From Lineus longissimus (taxonomy: Eukaryota > Nemertea > Pilidiophora > Heteronemertea > Lineidae), in the NCBI RefSeq assembly GCF_910592395.1, contig NC_088316.1:17112001-17176000 (forward strand): a stretch of 64,000 nt of DNA. The letters run 5' to 3'. Every line of letters begins with the position of its first letter. Within the stretch, counting starts at the first letter, position 1. Under the pieces are notes generated by a model. The model was not told the origin of the DNA and did no database searches. It worked only from the letters and a program-made list of their open reading frames with translations. Shown piece by piece: positions 23,201 to 36,267 of the stretch. The position numbers and the translations under genes were made by a program.

Positions 23201-26200
23201 TCGAGATCCCAAAGTCAAAGCCCAAGCCAAAGCTGCCACCTACTCCGCCCGGGAAATCTAAAGTTTCGGTTCAAGCTGGCCCGGTATCATCCAATATAAC
23301 AGAAATGAAGCAGAGAACTCAGACTCAGGATCAGCAGCCAACACAGATTATCTACCAACAGAATATCATCGATGAGAGCAGTGAGGTTAGTAGTTCGAGG
23401 TTCAATGTTTGACTTTCAGAAAGATCACCGCTGTTTCGTGTATTCATTCCATATCCTTGAGCAAGACACCGGCCTCAAGTGCAGACGTATGTTTTGAGCG
23501 TATCTTCCCAAAGTTAGACTTCCGAAATTGTCCATAGTGCTAAATAACTTGATAAAATCTATTCATAACACATGATTTGTTACTAGGCTGTGACGCTGCA
23601 TACCATTCTGATGATCCCAGATGCACGTAATGTGACTCTGCACGGAAGCCGCACACTGCAGCTCTCCAGTAACAAGAACCCAAAGCAAGCTCCACAGCCA
23701 CTGACAGGTTGGCAGAAACGTGACATGTCGACGAGGAATATCTATGTCGTCTGCAGGATGTTCTGGTGTAGTGATAGCGTCCGCTCTAACATTGCCTGGG
23801 GAACATTCGAGCCGACCTTCGACTTTGTGCAGGTGAGTGTGAGCCTTCCTTGCCCGAGGCTTAATCCTGGGGCTAATAACAACATCAAGAATTTGGCTGC
23901 ATTACTGGCCTTAGGTTCAGTTTACATGTAGGATTTCAAAGTAACATATTGGCTTGATGTCTTTTGATTATAGCTTCTGTAGGATGCATTTTGGGCTGGA
24001 GAAGCTTTGGTTTTGCCTTGACCTTTTTGATTAGAATGTTTACAGTGGTTTTATTTTCAATGTTTTCTCCAGGTGGCGCCTGTTTTAGTGACTCCGTCAT
24101 TACTGGAGAGGATGAGGAATAACTTCATGGTGGTCGAGGTCTGGGACAAGAAAACTTCATCAGAAAGTGACAAAGTAATGTTGAAAAGATTTTTCCAAAT
24201 GTTATTATTTGAGTCATACAGTGTATACTGCATAAATTCTAGTACTAGATACCTTCAAAAGAATCACTGACATTGAAGAAAGTGTTGTTGAACGTTTCAG
24301 AGGTTTCTATTGGCTTATAGTGTGGTGCAAGTAGTCCTCTCACATCCCCGAGTCAAAATTATCATAATAATATTAACATCATTCACTTTTCAGCTGATTG
24401 GAATTGTGAAGCTCTCCTTGCATCAGTTCTACATGTCATTTCGGGAGAGGAAGATAATGAACTCCTTGATGAAGTCACGGGTAAGCAATAATTTTAAATG
24501 TCATTTAAAGAGCATACCATTTCAAGTGAGAAGTATGTATGTAGTCACATGACATATTGCCTCACTTTGCCAAGCTTAGTTGGTGATGGCATACCAGACT
24601 GTAGTGTAGTCCCTTAGGCCATTTAACCTCATCTCACTAAAATACTTTGGCCAGAAAAGATTTTGTTACATGAAAGATTATACCATTGGTACAACAGTGC
24701 TGTCTGAATCGGTCAATCTGAGAGTGGGGCTGATAATGAAATGATAGTATCATCGCAATGATTGTAAACGTTACATTTAGGTGTTCTGTGTTTCAGTACC
24801 CTGTGATATCGGTGGACAACTACCTCCCTATTTTGGATCCCTTCACCGGTGTTCAGTTCGGACAGATTAAGGTGCTACTTGGCATGGGATCGGCTGAACA
24901 GGTATCAACGCTACAACGATTAAAACTTGATCCTGCTAATGCCATTTCTGTGTCTGAAAGACCAGGTCACTTCTTGGAGAGGAAAGACATGTCTAGAGAT
25001 AGGAGCATGGCTGATTATCAACAGGATGACGGCATGGGTAGGAGACTTTGATAATAAAAGATAGTAATGTCATGAGCTTGTATGGCACATCTTCAGTTCA
25101 AAGCAGCTCTAAGCACTTCCTTTTCTCCGTAACTTTTAAGGGTTTTAGGGTTCCTCTTTTCAATGGCCATTATGTGATTATGTTTCCAAATTCAGTTACC
25201 GTACTAATCAGTAGGAATACCCTGAACGATGGACAGGCTAGAACTAGAACAAGAATTCTCTGCACAGCACTGTATGAAAGCTGTAAATCTTTGTTGTGAC
25301 TTGTTACAGGATTGAAAAATAAGTCAAATTATTGGTTTGTTTTCGTTTCATTTCAGTCGAGCATTCGTTCGAGGTTGTAATAGAAGGTGTGCGGGAACTC
25401 CAGCTGCTCGACGATATGGTTTGGGGCGAGGCGGACATGTTCATCCAGTATCACTTCCCTGCTCAAGCACAAACAAAACAGCACGGTGGACCAGATATCC
25501 TCCATGGTTGGTTTCATTTGAAATTCATGGATGATCACTTACATGTATATAGCTCACAGCAAGTGTAAATCAGAAAGGTCTATACCTCAGTTCTCTGTAG
25601 GTCAAATAGGTCAGCCTTCAAGAGTTACTTTAAGACAAGATGAGTTTCACTCAATACAGCTTTAGCAGCAGCTGGTTGCACAACTTTGGCTCAGTTGATA
25701 AAGGGTTTGGTAAAATGAGAAACCTGGAGTCTGCCAGTCCCTCCCCCTCTTCTGGCTCTGAGATTTACCCTACAGTTTTCTCCTCATTTCAGCAATGCCA
25801 ACTCTGAAGCCATACCGGACTGCCACCACCCTATGTGTACCTGACCCTGTCTTCCAGGATATCACCAGGCACCGTATCATCCTGCCCGCTGGCACACCCG
25901 CCCAAAGAGAAATCCTCACAGCTTGTGCTGGTGCTGGTGGCGGAGTGGGTGGAGTCCCGTTTGAAATCTGGTGCCGCTATTACTATCCTAATGTCAGGGA
26001 TCAGGTTATAGCTAAGGCAAGTAGAATCTTCATAGATGATATATTTGCTTAGGGAATTGAGCCGAGACAATTTGTGCATGCCGCCATGGCTGCTCGCTTG
26101 TACATCCAGTACAACAGGCCAGGTCACAACAGCTGAATTATTCTGACCTTTGTTTATAATGCAGTATATTCTTCCAGGCGAGCCTTCCATTGGCCAAGTT

Positions 26201-29200
26201 ATGTGCCATGATCACTATGCAGAAACAGGGCGAGACCAACATCCAGACATTCCCTCTTCCTCTCACCCCTGTCTCCCCTGAGGTGCAGTCATCCGAGGAA
26301 AAGGCTAAGGTAATACTCAGTCTTGATTATTTCTTACTCTTGAAGGGTATTTGTTCAATTTTTTTCTTAATTTTCTCGATTTCAAGTTTTAGTGTCAATG
26401 TACATCTAAGAAAAGTGTTTCTTTTCTCTCCTGCAGATGGGCAACTCGGGCCTCCTTGACGTCACGATCAATTACAAGACTTCATCCCACCAAGTGAAGA
26501 CAGATGCCAGTCAGATGGCTGCCACAAGGAATCTGTCTGGATCACAAGTCTGTCTCTCGCTCGGTATTATCAGAGCCTCTGGACTGAAGGTAATGTTCTC
26601 TTTAAATCCCTCCTGCTGAAAAGTGGAGGGCAAAGAGTCATTTTGGGATGCTCGAAAATTGCTCAGTGACATTTTGACATGGCCTATTTTTAATGGGCGA
26701 GTGGGACAGATACCCCCTTTTCTCTATCAGTCTATATCAGTCTTTGCAACTGTCTGACATTAGCAGCAATGCTGTCAAATCAAAGTCGCAATAATCATGT
26801 AAAATGCCCACCCTTACATATTCTAGGCTGCAGCAGAGATGCATGCCCGCCTCAACTCAGGGATGCAGTATCCAGCCGAAGTTGGTGTCAACACCTACAT
26901 CAGGATCAAGATGTCTTTCCTCTCCAAGGAAGATGAGCGCCTAACCCGAACCATTGCGAGGACTTTCTCCCCCGAGTTCTCCTGCTACATGGACTTCCCC
27001 TGCCCTCTGCTGTGGACAGAAGCTGGTACTGATGCGCTGTGCCTGGCTGAGATACTAGAGACTGCCGAGGTGACACTGGAGGTCTGGCATCAGGTCCCGG
27101 GCACCAACCCAGATGTTGACCGAGAGTACGTCAACACCGGCTCATCAGAAGTCCAGGGCAGAAAACTTGTCTCAACAGTTGGAGATGTTTTACTAGGGAC
27201 TACTACTGTGCCCCTCAGGGGTGTCTTGGCTCACAAGACTGGTGTAAAAGGCTGGTTTGCCATCAAGCTGCAGAATCTTGGGTGGGGTGTTGAATCTGAC
27301 CTAGACGAGGACATAAAATCATCCCGAGGTGGCAAAGGTCTGGAGAGAATTGTTGGAGGTCTGGAGCTTGCCGTCAAGTTTGCTCACCACGATGATAGGG
27401 AGAGAGTGTTGCATGCTGGGAGGAGCGTCGGGTGGAGTCCTGAACAGGATTATGAGGAGGAGGAATGGGAGAGTGCGGGTAGGTACAGCTGCTGGCATTG
27501 AATATCACTCTCAAACAGAATTTCATGTTGTGGATAGCAGTTTACATAAGATACCCAGATGGAATCACAAAGGTGTCCCTGAGAAAGGTTTCACTCTATA
27601 TCACTTTTTATTTTTAGATGATTCATTGAGTCACCACCACCAAGTAACCGTAGTGATCGACCTTGCCTGCTTCCCCGTTGCCAATGCCCTCATCACCGGA
27701 CAGACAAGTTTGGATTCTGCGGCCAAATGTTACATCAGATACAAGTTTTATGACAAAGCGGCTGTGTGCTCCAAGGTGCTGCCAGTTGAGGCCAACAATC
27801 AGAACTACATCATGGCCGATCTTCGACACAAGAAGGTCGCTTATATTCAAGCCACTGCTCCATTCTCCTGGTAAGCATTTACTTCTGTCCAAGTTTGCAT
27901 GAAACGTAGTAATGGGGTTTTTAATCCTTTAAGCTGAACTACAGTAAACACACTAAGATCTACTTGATATTGGCAGTGCAGTGGATACAAATGGTCAAAT
28001 TTGATAGAAAATGTGGTTTCTCTTTAACCAACATCTTACAGGTATCTGAGAGAAGAGCTATTAGAGGTTCAGGTTTGGGTGACGTACAGCCACGACACTG
28101 ACCAGAAGAGACCTCGCCACCGGGACAAGCTGATTGGATCCGCCTACATTGAACTGAGTAGTCTCGCTCAGCGCAGAAGGAAACAACATAGAATAAGGTT
28201 GGTGGCATTGTTTGTTATTTCTAGAATGTTTTGTTTGTTCTTCTTGGTCCGCAACTAAACTCTGTTCTTCTAAAAAGAGGCCACATAGCGACGTCATTCA
28301 GGCATCTATCATGTCCAGTTTGAGATAATATATCATAATAGTGCTGTTGAGAGTAAAAACAAAAGTCTAGGCCCCGTTGTCTTTCATGTTTGTTTCTCAT
28401 CACAGTGGTGTGTTCCCATTGTTCAAGCCGGGCGCGTCCAGTCTTGGAGGAGCATTCGTTAGAGCTCATATCACTCTCCAGCCACAGTTTGGAACCATGC
28501 AGAAGGTAGAGATTTCCTTTTTTTGATTGATTCACTGTTGACTCCAGAACGATTATAGAATTTCAGTTCCAGTTTTCAAAAGAGCATATGTATTTTGGCG
28601 TTAACTTTTGACTTGGCATTGCCTCCTTCAGTTCAACCCATTAGACTTAACAGCAAAGTTAATGTCAAATGCTAGTCACTAACAAATCTTAAACAACAAA
28701 GCCCTAACGTATTTAGCTTGTGCATGCTCACTTTAAATTCAATCTTTGATTTTGCGCTCTTCAAGGATGTATCTGAGGAGAACATTGACTTTGATGAGCT
28801 GATGGACTCTGAGGATGAGGTCCGGGTATTTGGCAAACGCCACAAGACGCCCAAGAAGATCACCAAGGATTCCAAACCACTGCTGCCGGATGCTGACACG
28901 TTCCCTGTTCATATCTCCGTTGAGAGGGCCATGCATCTTGCTCATGTCCCCGATAAGAGAGGGTACGTTTTTTTTGCAAAATTGAAAGAAAGGAACCTCT
29001 TTTGATTACTACATAGAAGAGCACCTTACATTTGTAATATATTCGTTTGAAATTCTATGCAGAAATAGAGTTGTTACTTTTCAGTATTATCTGACATTTC
29101 TTCTCCAGTTGTGGTATGATCGAACCCAGTGCCTATGTCTCGTACCAAACAGCTGAGAGCCATGATCCAGCTCACACAGACATCGTCAGCAGCCATGACT

Positions 29201-32200
29201 CACCGATGTGGAATCACGAACATGACACACGCTTGACTAAAGAATTGCTGCAACAAAATGATAAGGTTAGCTTGCACTGTTATCCACTTATGGAGTTTTG
29301 GACTCAACTTCTAATGGCAGCTGTTACAAGTCAGAAATGTAAACGCTAAAGGCAAACAGATTGAGTCTCAGTTTCATAATCTGCCCTGAGTTTACAATGT
29401 AAGACATTCACAGCACACTATCTTTTTATCTTCTTTCAGAATCTGGTATTCAAAGTTTGGCACAAGACTGTTTCCGGATCATCAACACCTGGTAAGATGT
29501 TTATAATGCTTCGAATGACATTTGTGACTACTGAACAGGACCAATGGTATGTCTGCTCTAAATTTCAGAAATTTGAATATTAATTAAAAACCCTATTAAA
29601 TCATCAACGATCTCAAGCAAGTGGTATCAGCATCTTTAAATTTGTGAATTGCTAACTTTGCACCTTTTTTCCTAGATAAATCATCTGACCGTGTTATAGG
29701 TTTTGTCTCGGTTGATCTCGGCCCGATGTCGATAGGTCTCCGTCAGATCTGTGGATGGTACAACATCATGGACTTCAATGGGCAGTGTCAAGGTCAGATC
29801 AAGGTGAGTTAACGATGTGCATTTGACTCTGTAAATTACTTTTATAATGTTTCAGTGTGTTTCCCTCCAATTTAGAATGAACATTTTTATTTCTTTTAAT
29901 TGTCATTTTTCACCCTGCAGGTTGGTGTAATTCCTGGAGAAGATCTTTCTAGTGTAGGTGTGAAGACAGCTTCATCACCATCAAAGGTAAATAAAATTAG
30001 TCCTCTTTAATAATTCAAATATTTTTCCTACTGAAACCTGCTTTTGTGGTCAGAGTTGTAATCTAGTTCAGATTTTATATCTCAATTGGTGTATAATGCC
30101 AACTTCTGCCTTTCAGACGTCTACAGGTCCTGCACGTTTCCTTACATCTGGTGCCTACCCAACATTCCCTAGCCATATCTCCCAGCATATGGACCAGCGT
30201 GTTGCCTTGGATCCTTCAGGGTTGCAGGCCCAGCCTCCCGTACCTAAACACTGGCAGCTTCCTTTCTCCACATCCCTTGACATCGGGGAAACTTCAAGGT
30301 CAATGCTCTTTAGGAATCTAAGGTAAGCTGTATCTGTCTGTTTGATGTAACAACGAAAAAAGTATGAATATTCAATTGGGATTCTCCTCTAACACCATAT
30401 CTAGTGGAATAGGTTCATCACCTCAGACGATATGAGACTGGCAGTAATACCTTCATCCTTTCACTTCAGGTCAAATATCGAAGAACTGGATCAGATCAAC
30501 AAAAAATTTACCAAACGTTATACGCAGGAAGAAGGACCAGAAGCAGAAGAACCAGTCCTAAAGACTGTTTCAGAGAGAGGCAGTGGATCATTAGCATTAG
30601 GATTTGACCTGTTGGAGCCAGAAGGGGTTGACACCCCCGATTCTGCGTCGGATGAATTCAGTGAATCGCTTCAGCGTGCCCGTCTCTTGTTGAGAGGTCT
30701 CAACGGATCACCACCTAGTGGCATTCAGAGGAGTGAGGAGCCAAGACCAAGGGAGACACCTGTCCGAGGAAATTCGTGGACAACAGGTGTGCCTGTCGTG
30801 ACTGCTATGCCTCAGAGTGAAGAAAAGTCTGAACGGATACACGGCTTAGATATTGACATTGATTCCTTTTCTCCTGTTTTGCCGTCACGTCGTGATGCCT
30901 CGGTTCATGATTTACCCGAGGAGAGGACGGACGATATTCATGAAATATTCCAAGCAAGACAGCACCATCTTGGGGCTGAGTCATCAGACGATGCCTCTGA
31001 AGCAGAAGATGACTACATTACGCGCCAGTTTCAGCGATATGAAGAGGAGGGGGATGAGGAGGAGGTTGATGATGCAAGTGTTGTGGCACCGAGACCGTTA
31101 AACAACATTTCCTGTTTTAATTTCAAGAACGCTTTTGATGACACAGTACTTTCACAAAGGAGCGATATGGACAATAGCCGCAATCAGGACCATGATATGT
31201 TTTCTCAAAAGCCGGGTGTGATTCTCGAGCCTCGGGAATACCAACCAAATGATCCTGGTGTTGTGTCAGAGGGAAGTGGGGTCAGTCTAGAGGGCAGAGG
31301 TCAGGGACGCAGGTTAGAATACCAGCGTCAACAATCTGAGGATGATGTGGATGGGGATTTGGGGCCCTTTGACGATGTTGACCGGATGACAGATGTCACC
31401 CAAGAATCTCAAGTTGTTGGAACCTTATCTGGTAATGTCGATCTCCCACCTGTTTCAATATCAGGGGTTGATCATCTTGCAGAGTCGGATGTTGATAGAA
31501 GTGTGGAAGAGGATGAGACAGCAGATGTGGGTAGGGGTGTTGCCAGTGGTGATGAGGAAGCAGACGGTAGCGAGGAGGAACACGTTGAACCAGTTCATCA
31601 GGTAGACGACAGAGGTGAAGCAGACGACATTGTAGAAGACGAAGCAGAAGAAATAAGGGAGGAAATTCAGGTATGTTTATAACCCAAGAAATTTGAATAT
31701 CTTTAGGAATTGTTATGGACATCAGTGGCATATTAGTTTGTGCCAAGGTTTTGGATCAACTTGAAGTAGATATCATAGATTCTGGAAAGTAAACAAGTGC
31801 ATACCAGTCCTGTTGCCATGTTGCCATGCACATTGTTTGAGAAGGTGCCACCTGCTCACCATTTTAGATACATGTCTTTTAGAGTTATTGTTGTAATTCA
31901 GGTATCTGTGGCTGATTCAGATGAAGAATCTTCCACACCAAGGCCACATACAATTCAAGTCGAAGCTGAAATTCATGGGCCGGCACCAGTGGAGGAACAC
32001 CAATCTGCCAAATCTGCATCCAACTCCAGCTTAACTTCCAGCACTTCATCCTCAAGTTCTAGTAGTAGTTCAAGTTCATCCAAATCCAGTAAATCGTCAG
32101 AAAGTCACAAGACGGACGAGTCTGGCAAATATTGGAGCAGCTCCAAGACTGACAAGAAGATTCGAGATGAGAATAGTACCGATGAGGAGGAAAGACTGGA

Positions 32201-32783
32201 TCAGGAGAATGTACCGCCGGCCGATGTTGAGTCTTCCAAAGATCTGTATCCTTTTTGCAATAAGATTTCGATACTTACTGTAAATTTTGAAATAGTTGCA
32301 TCACTTCAATGTTCATGAAAACATGTAGTTCTTCATTTTACAGTACTCGCCTGGTTTTCTCTCAAAAAGCATCTTGCTTCCTTGACTCTTGCATCAGCCC
32401 CAGCAAACAGAGTGCTGCCCCTGCATTCTTTCTCCCACCTAAAGATCTAGAGGAGTCAATGAGGGCACTCAGAATGGTCACAGCACTCAAGCCTAAAGAC
32501 AAGGTATAAATACACCACCTTCCTCTGCTCTCCCTTGTTGCTCCATTCTCCATTCTGTCATTTTGAAATAATTCTTGTCTAAATCCAGTCATTTGTTTTC
32601 CAGCTCGATGAAGAGAGGAGCCAACTGAAAGCAGCAGCGGCCAAGGAACATGTCGAGAAATTAGGTGTCGCCAGCCCTCGAACACAACAGATCCTGTCTG
32701 CAAGGTCACGACCCTTACCGTCTGCTGATGAAGCGAAACGAATCGCTAAAATATTCGCTGCACGTTTCTCAAACAAGGATTAG
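17296..32783 (+). CDS. C2CD3: C2CD3, centriole elongation regulator with multiple C2 domains
   Basis: Scaffold at the distal end of centrioles, needed for distal appendages and ciliogenesis. Thirty-nine exons keep one frame for 2562 aa (human about 2353): 17296-17341, 18053-18236, 18470-18567, 18716-18824, 19046-19122, 19262-19440, 19745-19904, 20175-20382, 20591-20753, 20862-20990, 21272-21367, 21537-21729, 21898-22078, 22196-22311, 22445-22563, 22807-22977, 23113-23385, 23587-23832, 24073-24174, 24394-24480, 24797-25037, 25357-25506, 25793-26016, 26178-26309, 26437-26589, 26827-27478, 27618-27870, 28042-28197, 28406-28505, 28766-28962, 29109-29265, 29440-29491, 29676-29803, 29921-29986, 30117-30322, 30470-31670, 31902-32245, 32344-32503, 32604-32783. 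Family landmarks: basic start [65 protein letters not shown] and CQGQIKV. C2 blocks span about 30-170, 550-1060, 1060-1500 and 1500-1870. The tail is acidic with a poly-Ser run. Confidence 0.95.
26017..26177 (+). other. C2CD3: GC-AG intron in C2CD3
   Basis: The donor reads AAG|GCAAGT, the classic GC-donor consensus, and the acceptor is ttccag. Only this split keeps the frame (V-I-A-K joined to A-S-L-P-L), matching the family order RDQ-x-x-AKG-x-LPL. The nearest GT (26021) would shift the frame. Confidence 0.8.
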
Positions 32784-33866
32784 TTGAAGACGAACATATA
32801 AGGGTGCATGTCAATCAAATGAATATACGTGTATGATACAGGCCACAACTCTTTGGCCCAGATCTTTTCTCAAACAAATTATAGGGGGTGAAATGCAGTC
32901 CTTCTCACCCTTCAGTATCATGATTCTGCTGGTCTGCTGTAGCCCATATCAGGTATATTAATATGAATCATTGCCATGAACATGAACTGACTGGGGAAAA
33001 TATGCGCCTTAATCCAGACACATTTAGGTATGTTTTGTGTAAATAACGTTCTGTAATATAAGATGTAGTTTTGATTAAAATGTAGAGCTGGTCTCCTAAA
33101 AATCTTACAACTGGTTGTTAAGAGATAAGTATTATTATGAAATGAAATAATCTACTCATTGTTATCAGAGGCAGGACTCTGAATTAAGATGTCCATAAAA
33201 CATTCCAGATTTGATAGAGGATGGGAATGTCCGGAACACTACTACTGCAAGGGCCTACCCTTTTGGTGTCCTTCGTCAAGAGTTCAGAGGCAAAGGACAC
33301 TGAACACCGTTACGAGTAATGTACATGTATTTTTGCTAAATGCTGTGTAATGTAAATCTTGTCTTAGGCTGGTGTAAGATTCATAGTCTAGTGTATACTC
33401 AGCCGATGCATTTTGTAACAGAGTGGCTTTTGTACCACAGACAGTGCATAAAATTGTACATGTAACCCATTTCGACAATAAAAAAAAATGAAATAGATAC
33501 ATTGACTGCTCTTTATTCTATAATTGGGTTGCTGTTCTTCCTCTACAGGGTACAAGAGTTTTAAGATAATTTCTGAACATATCCTAGTCCGGGTTGGCTC
33601 TGTCAATTTTTTCCTCCTAGCCACTTTTAAGCCAAGTGGCTGTCACTTTTAGCCATATTGAGTCAGCTCTAGCCATTGCCGATCGTTTGTCCATCTTGGG
33701 GCCGACCCAGCCCACAGTAACATGTGCGCGCCAACCCTGCTAGTGACAGGTGACCTTGCCTCATCGGGGATTCCAATACCCTCTTGTCCCAAAGGATTCT
33801 ATATAATGAAACTGTCACAGCCAGATTTAACATGGTGTGGCAACTCCACCATCTTCCCAAACTACC
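32784..33866 (+). other. C2CD3 3' UTR and flank
   Basis: Non-coding. AATAAA at 33477 marks the likely transcript end. From about 33600 the sequence turns into fragments of the 'tcacagccagatttaacatg' repeat family also seen near 5600. Confidence 0.6.
33477..33482 (+). terminator. C2CD3: Polyadenylation signal of C2CD3
   Basis: AATAAA followed by further A, about 700 bp after the stop codon. Confidence 0.6.
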
Positions 33867-34372
33867 TGTCACACGTGCCTTATCAAACATATGTCAAAAC
33901 AGACCGTGAGGTGCTGACATCTATCGGCAGTTTGTAACACTACGGTTTCAGCGCTTGTCAGGCGGTGAAGTTCTCATTTTCCAAGTTAAAAACATCTGAT
34001 CTTAAAGAATACATAACATAGAAGGCACTCACATATGACTTAAAATGTCATTATAAATGATAATGTGGCTAGTTTGCTTTTGATTCCAATCATAGGCTAA
34101 CCTTAATTTTATTAGAAAACTGTCACACGTGCCTTATGAAAATAGACCGTGAGGTGCTGATATCTATCGGCAGTTTGTTAAACTACGGTTTAGCGCTTGT
34201 CAGGCGGTGAAGTTTGCTGTGACCAACTTTCATTTTCCCAAGTTAAAAACATCTGAGGTAAAAGAATACATAACATAGAAGGCACTCACATATGACTTAA
34301 AATGTCATAATATAAATGATAATGTGGCTAGTTTGCTTTTGATTCCTATCATAAGCCATTGAGCGAACCTGT
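33867..34372 (-). repeat. Two further copies of the 270 bp unit
   Basis: The same ordered blocks as in the 15.3-17.1 kb cluster, here as about 1.9 head-to-tail units in the reverse orientation ('tgtcacacgtgcc', 'agaccgtgaggtgctgacat', 'tatcggcagtttgt'). They abut the 68 bp tandem array. Confidence 0.85.
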
Positions 34373-34389
34373 AGTGTAGCTCACATAAC

Positions 34390-35150
34390 TATTGATTCGA
34401 CCAGGCCGAATCAGTCCTGGCTGCTCCACCGTGTTGACAACATGATGAGAGTGATGAGACAGTCACAGCCAGGCCGCATCAATCTTCGCCGCACTGCCTA
34501 GTTGTTAATATGGCGAGAGAGATGAGACAATCACAGCCAGGCCAAATCAGTCTCGGCTGCTCTGCCTAGTTGTCTACATGGTGAAAGAGATGAGAGACAG
34601 TCACAGCCAGGCCAAATCAGTCTTGGCTGCTCTGCCAAGTTGTCTATATGGTGAGAGAGATGAGACAGTCACAGCCAGGCCAAATCAGTCTTGGCTGCTC
34701 TGCCAAGTTGTCAACATGGTGAAAGAGATGAGGCAGTCACAGCCAGGCCGAATCAGTCCTGGCTGCTCCACCGTGTTGACAACATGATGAGAGAGATGAG
34801 GAAGTCACAACCAGGCCGAATCAGTCCTGGCTGCTCCACCGTGTTGACAACATGATGAGAGTGATGAGACAGTCACAGCCAGGCCGAATCAATCCTGGCT
34901 GCTCCACCGTACTGACAACATGATGCGAGTGATGAGACAGTCACAGCCAGGCCGAATCAGTTCTGGCTGCTCCACCGTGTTGACAATAATTATGGTGAGA
35001 GGGATGAGACAGTCACAGCCAGGCCAAATCAGTCTTGGCTGCTCTGCCAAGTTGTCAACATGGTGAGAGAGATGAGGAAGTCACAGCCAGGCCGAATCAG
35101 TCCTGGCTGCTCCACCGTGTTGACAACATGATGAGAGAGATGAGGAAGTC
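34390..35150 (+). repeat. 68 bp tandem repeat array
   Basis: The hallmark 'gatgag' recurs at 34453, 34521, 34589, 34659, 34727, 34795, 34863, 34931, 35003, 35071 and 35139. Spacing is 68 bp except two steps of 70 and 72 bp. Each unit reads about 'gatgagacagtcacagccag', 'gccgaatcagtcctggctgc', 'tccaccgtgttgacaacatg', then 'atgagagt'. Two unit subtypes (tccaccgtgttgacaac and tctgccaagttgtcaac) come in runs, so copies have spread by local duplication. Short ORFs across it are repeat artefacts. Confidence 0.9.
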
Positions 35151-35845
35151 ACAAGAAGACCTTATGAAGTTACTGCAAAAGACCTTATGCAGCCATCTCT
35201 TATACCTTAATTTCCCTGAGGGTCTGAAAAGGGGGTGTTTGAGGGCACTGAAGGTGCTGATGAGAGAGATTAGGAAGATGCAATCAGGCCGAATGTGACC
35301 CGACTGCTCCACCGTTACGGCACATTGTGAGAGAGGTCTGATAGCCACAACCCGGCCAAATGGGACCTGGCTCCGCCAACATCGTATCAAAACAGTGAGC
35401 TACATGTAGTTGAAACAGTCACAACCAGACCTTAAAGGCCTGGCAGCTCCATTTTGGCAACCAGTGATTGAAATGAGAGTGTCAGATCTAGACCAAAGGT
35501 GAGAGGAGACTGTCCCAACCTGGCAGAATCGGACCTGACTGCCGTGACAAAGACAAGTCTTGCTGCCCAACTGACTTGTCAACACGGTGAGACAGATGAG
35601 ACAGCCACAACCAGGCCAAATCTGCCTTGGCAGTACCAAATAGGACCTTGCTGCCCAACTGTCATTTCAACATGATGATTGAGACAAGAATGTCACCACC
35701 AGATAACTTAACTCACCATACTTGCAAGATGTGGCTTCCCTTGCCAGACGGTGAGGCAGCCAAGTCCCATTAGGTCTGGTTGTGGCTGTCTTATCCCTTC
35801 GTGTTGGCAAGGTGTGTCACAACATATCGCCTTCCTTGGACAACC
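35150..35845 (+). repeat. Second copy of the 4.5-5.2 kb element interior
   Basis: From 'ttactgcaaaagacc' to 'gtgttggcaaggtgtgtcac' this matches about 4530-5190 in direct orientation almost base for base, with a few substitutions, small indels and one 7-8 bp insertion (gccgtgacaaag region). No inverted ends were found on this copy. Confidence 0.85.
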
Positions 35846-36267
35846 AACAACCAGGAGAAGTCACAATCTTGAACATTTTGGCCCTTTGGAAGAACAAGGG
35901 CTCCTGAAGTCCTGTGATGGGAGGACAAGGGTCGGCATGACTTGAATCCACCTTGGGGATAGTAGAGTGAGGACTCCAATATAGGGCAGGACAAGGATGG
36001 GAATGCCATGAATCTATGATTTAGGAATCAATGATACAGAGGCAGTCGAATCCTGAGGTTTGAAAGTTCAGGGAGGAATGGTAGGGTCCAGTAAACATGT
36101 TTATTAGGTAGCCACAAAAAGAAGATTTAAGGACCAACTTTCAGCAAAGCAAGTTGTATTTTCAATGTCCTGCCATCTGGTGAGAAGATCGGGTACCAAT
36201 CTTCAATCTTTTCACTCAAGCTTTTTCCATGAACAACAAAACGACAAAACTTATCTGTATAAAAATG
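35846..36267. other. No feature recognised
   Basis: Non-coding by eye, between the repeat block and the 3' end of the minus-strand LDLa gene. Confidence 0.4.

Noticed and set aside
34390-35150. CRISPR-like array
   Set aside because: The repeats are contiguous with no unique spacers, and the window is clearly animal DNA.
34578-35298. Repetitive ORFs such as C-H-G-E-R-D-E-x-V-T-A-R-P-N-Q-S-W-L
   Set aside because: These are translations of the 68 bp array; 68 is not a multiple of three and the frames change between copies.
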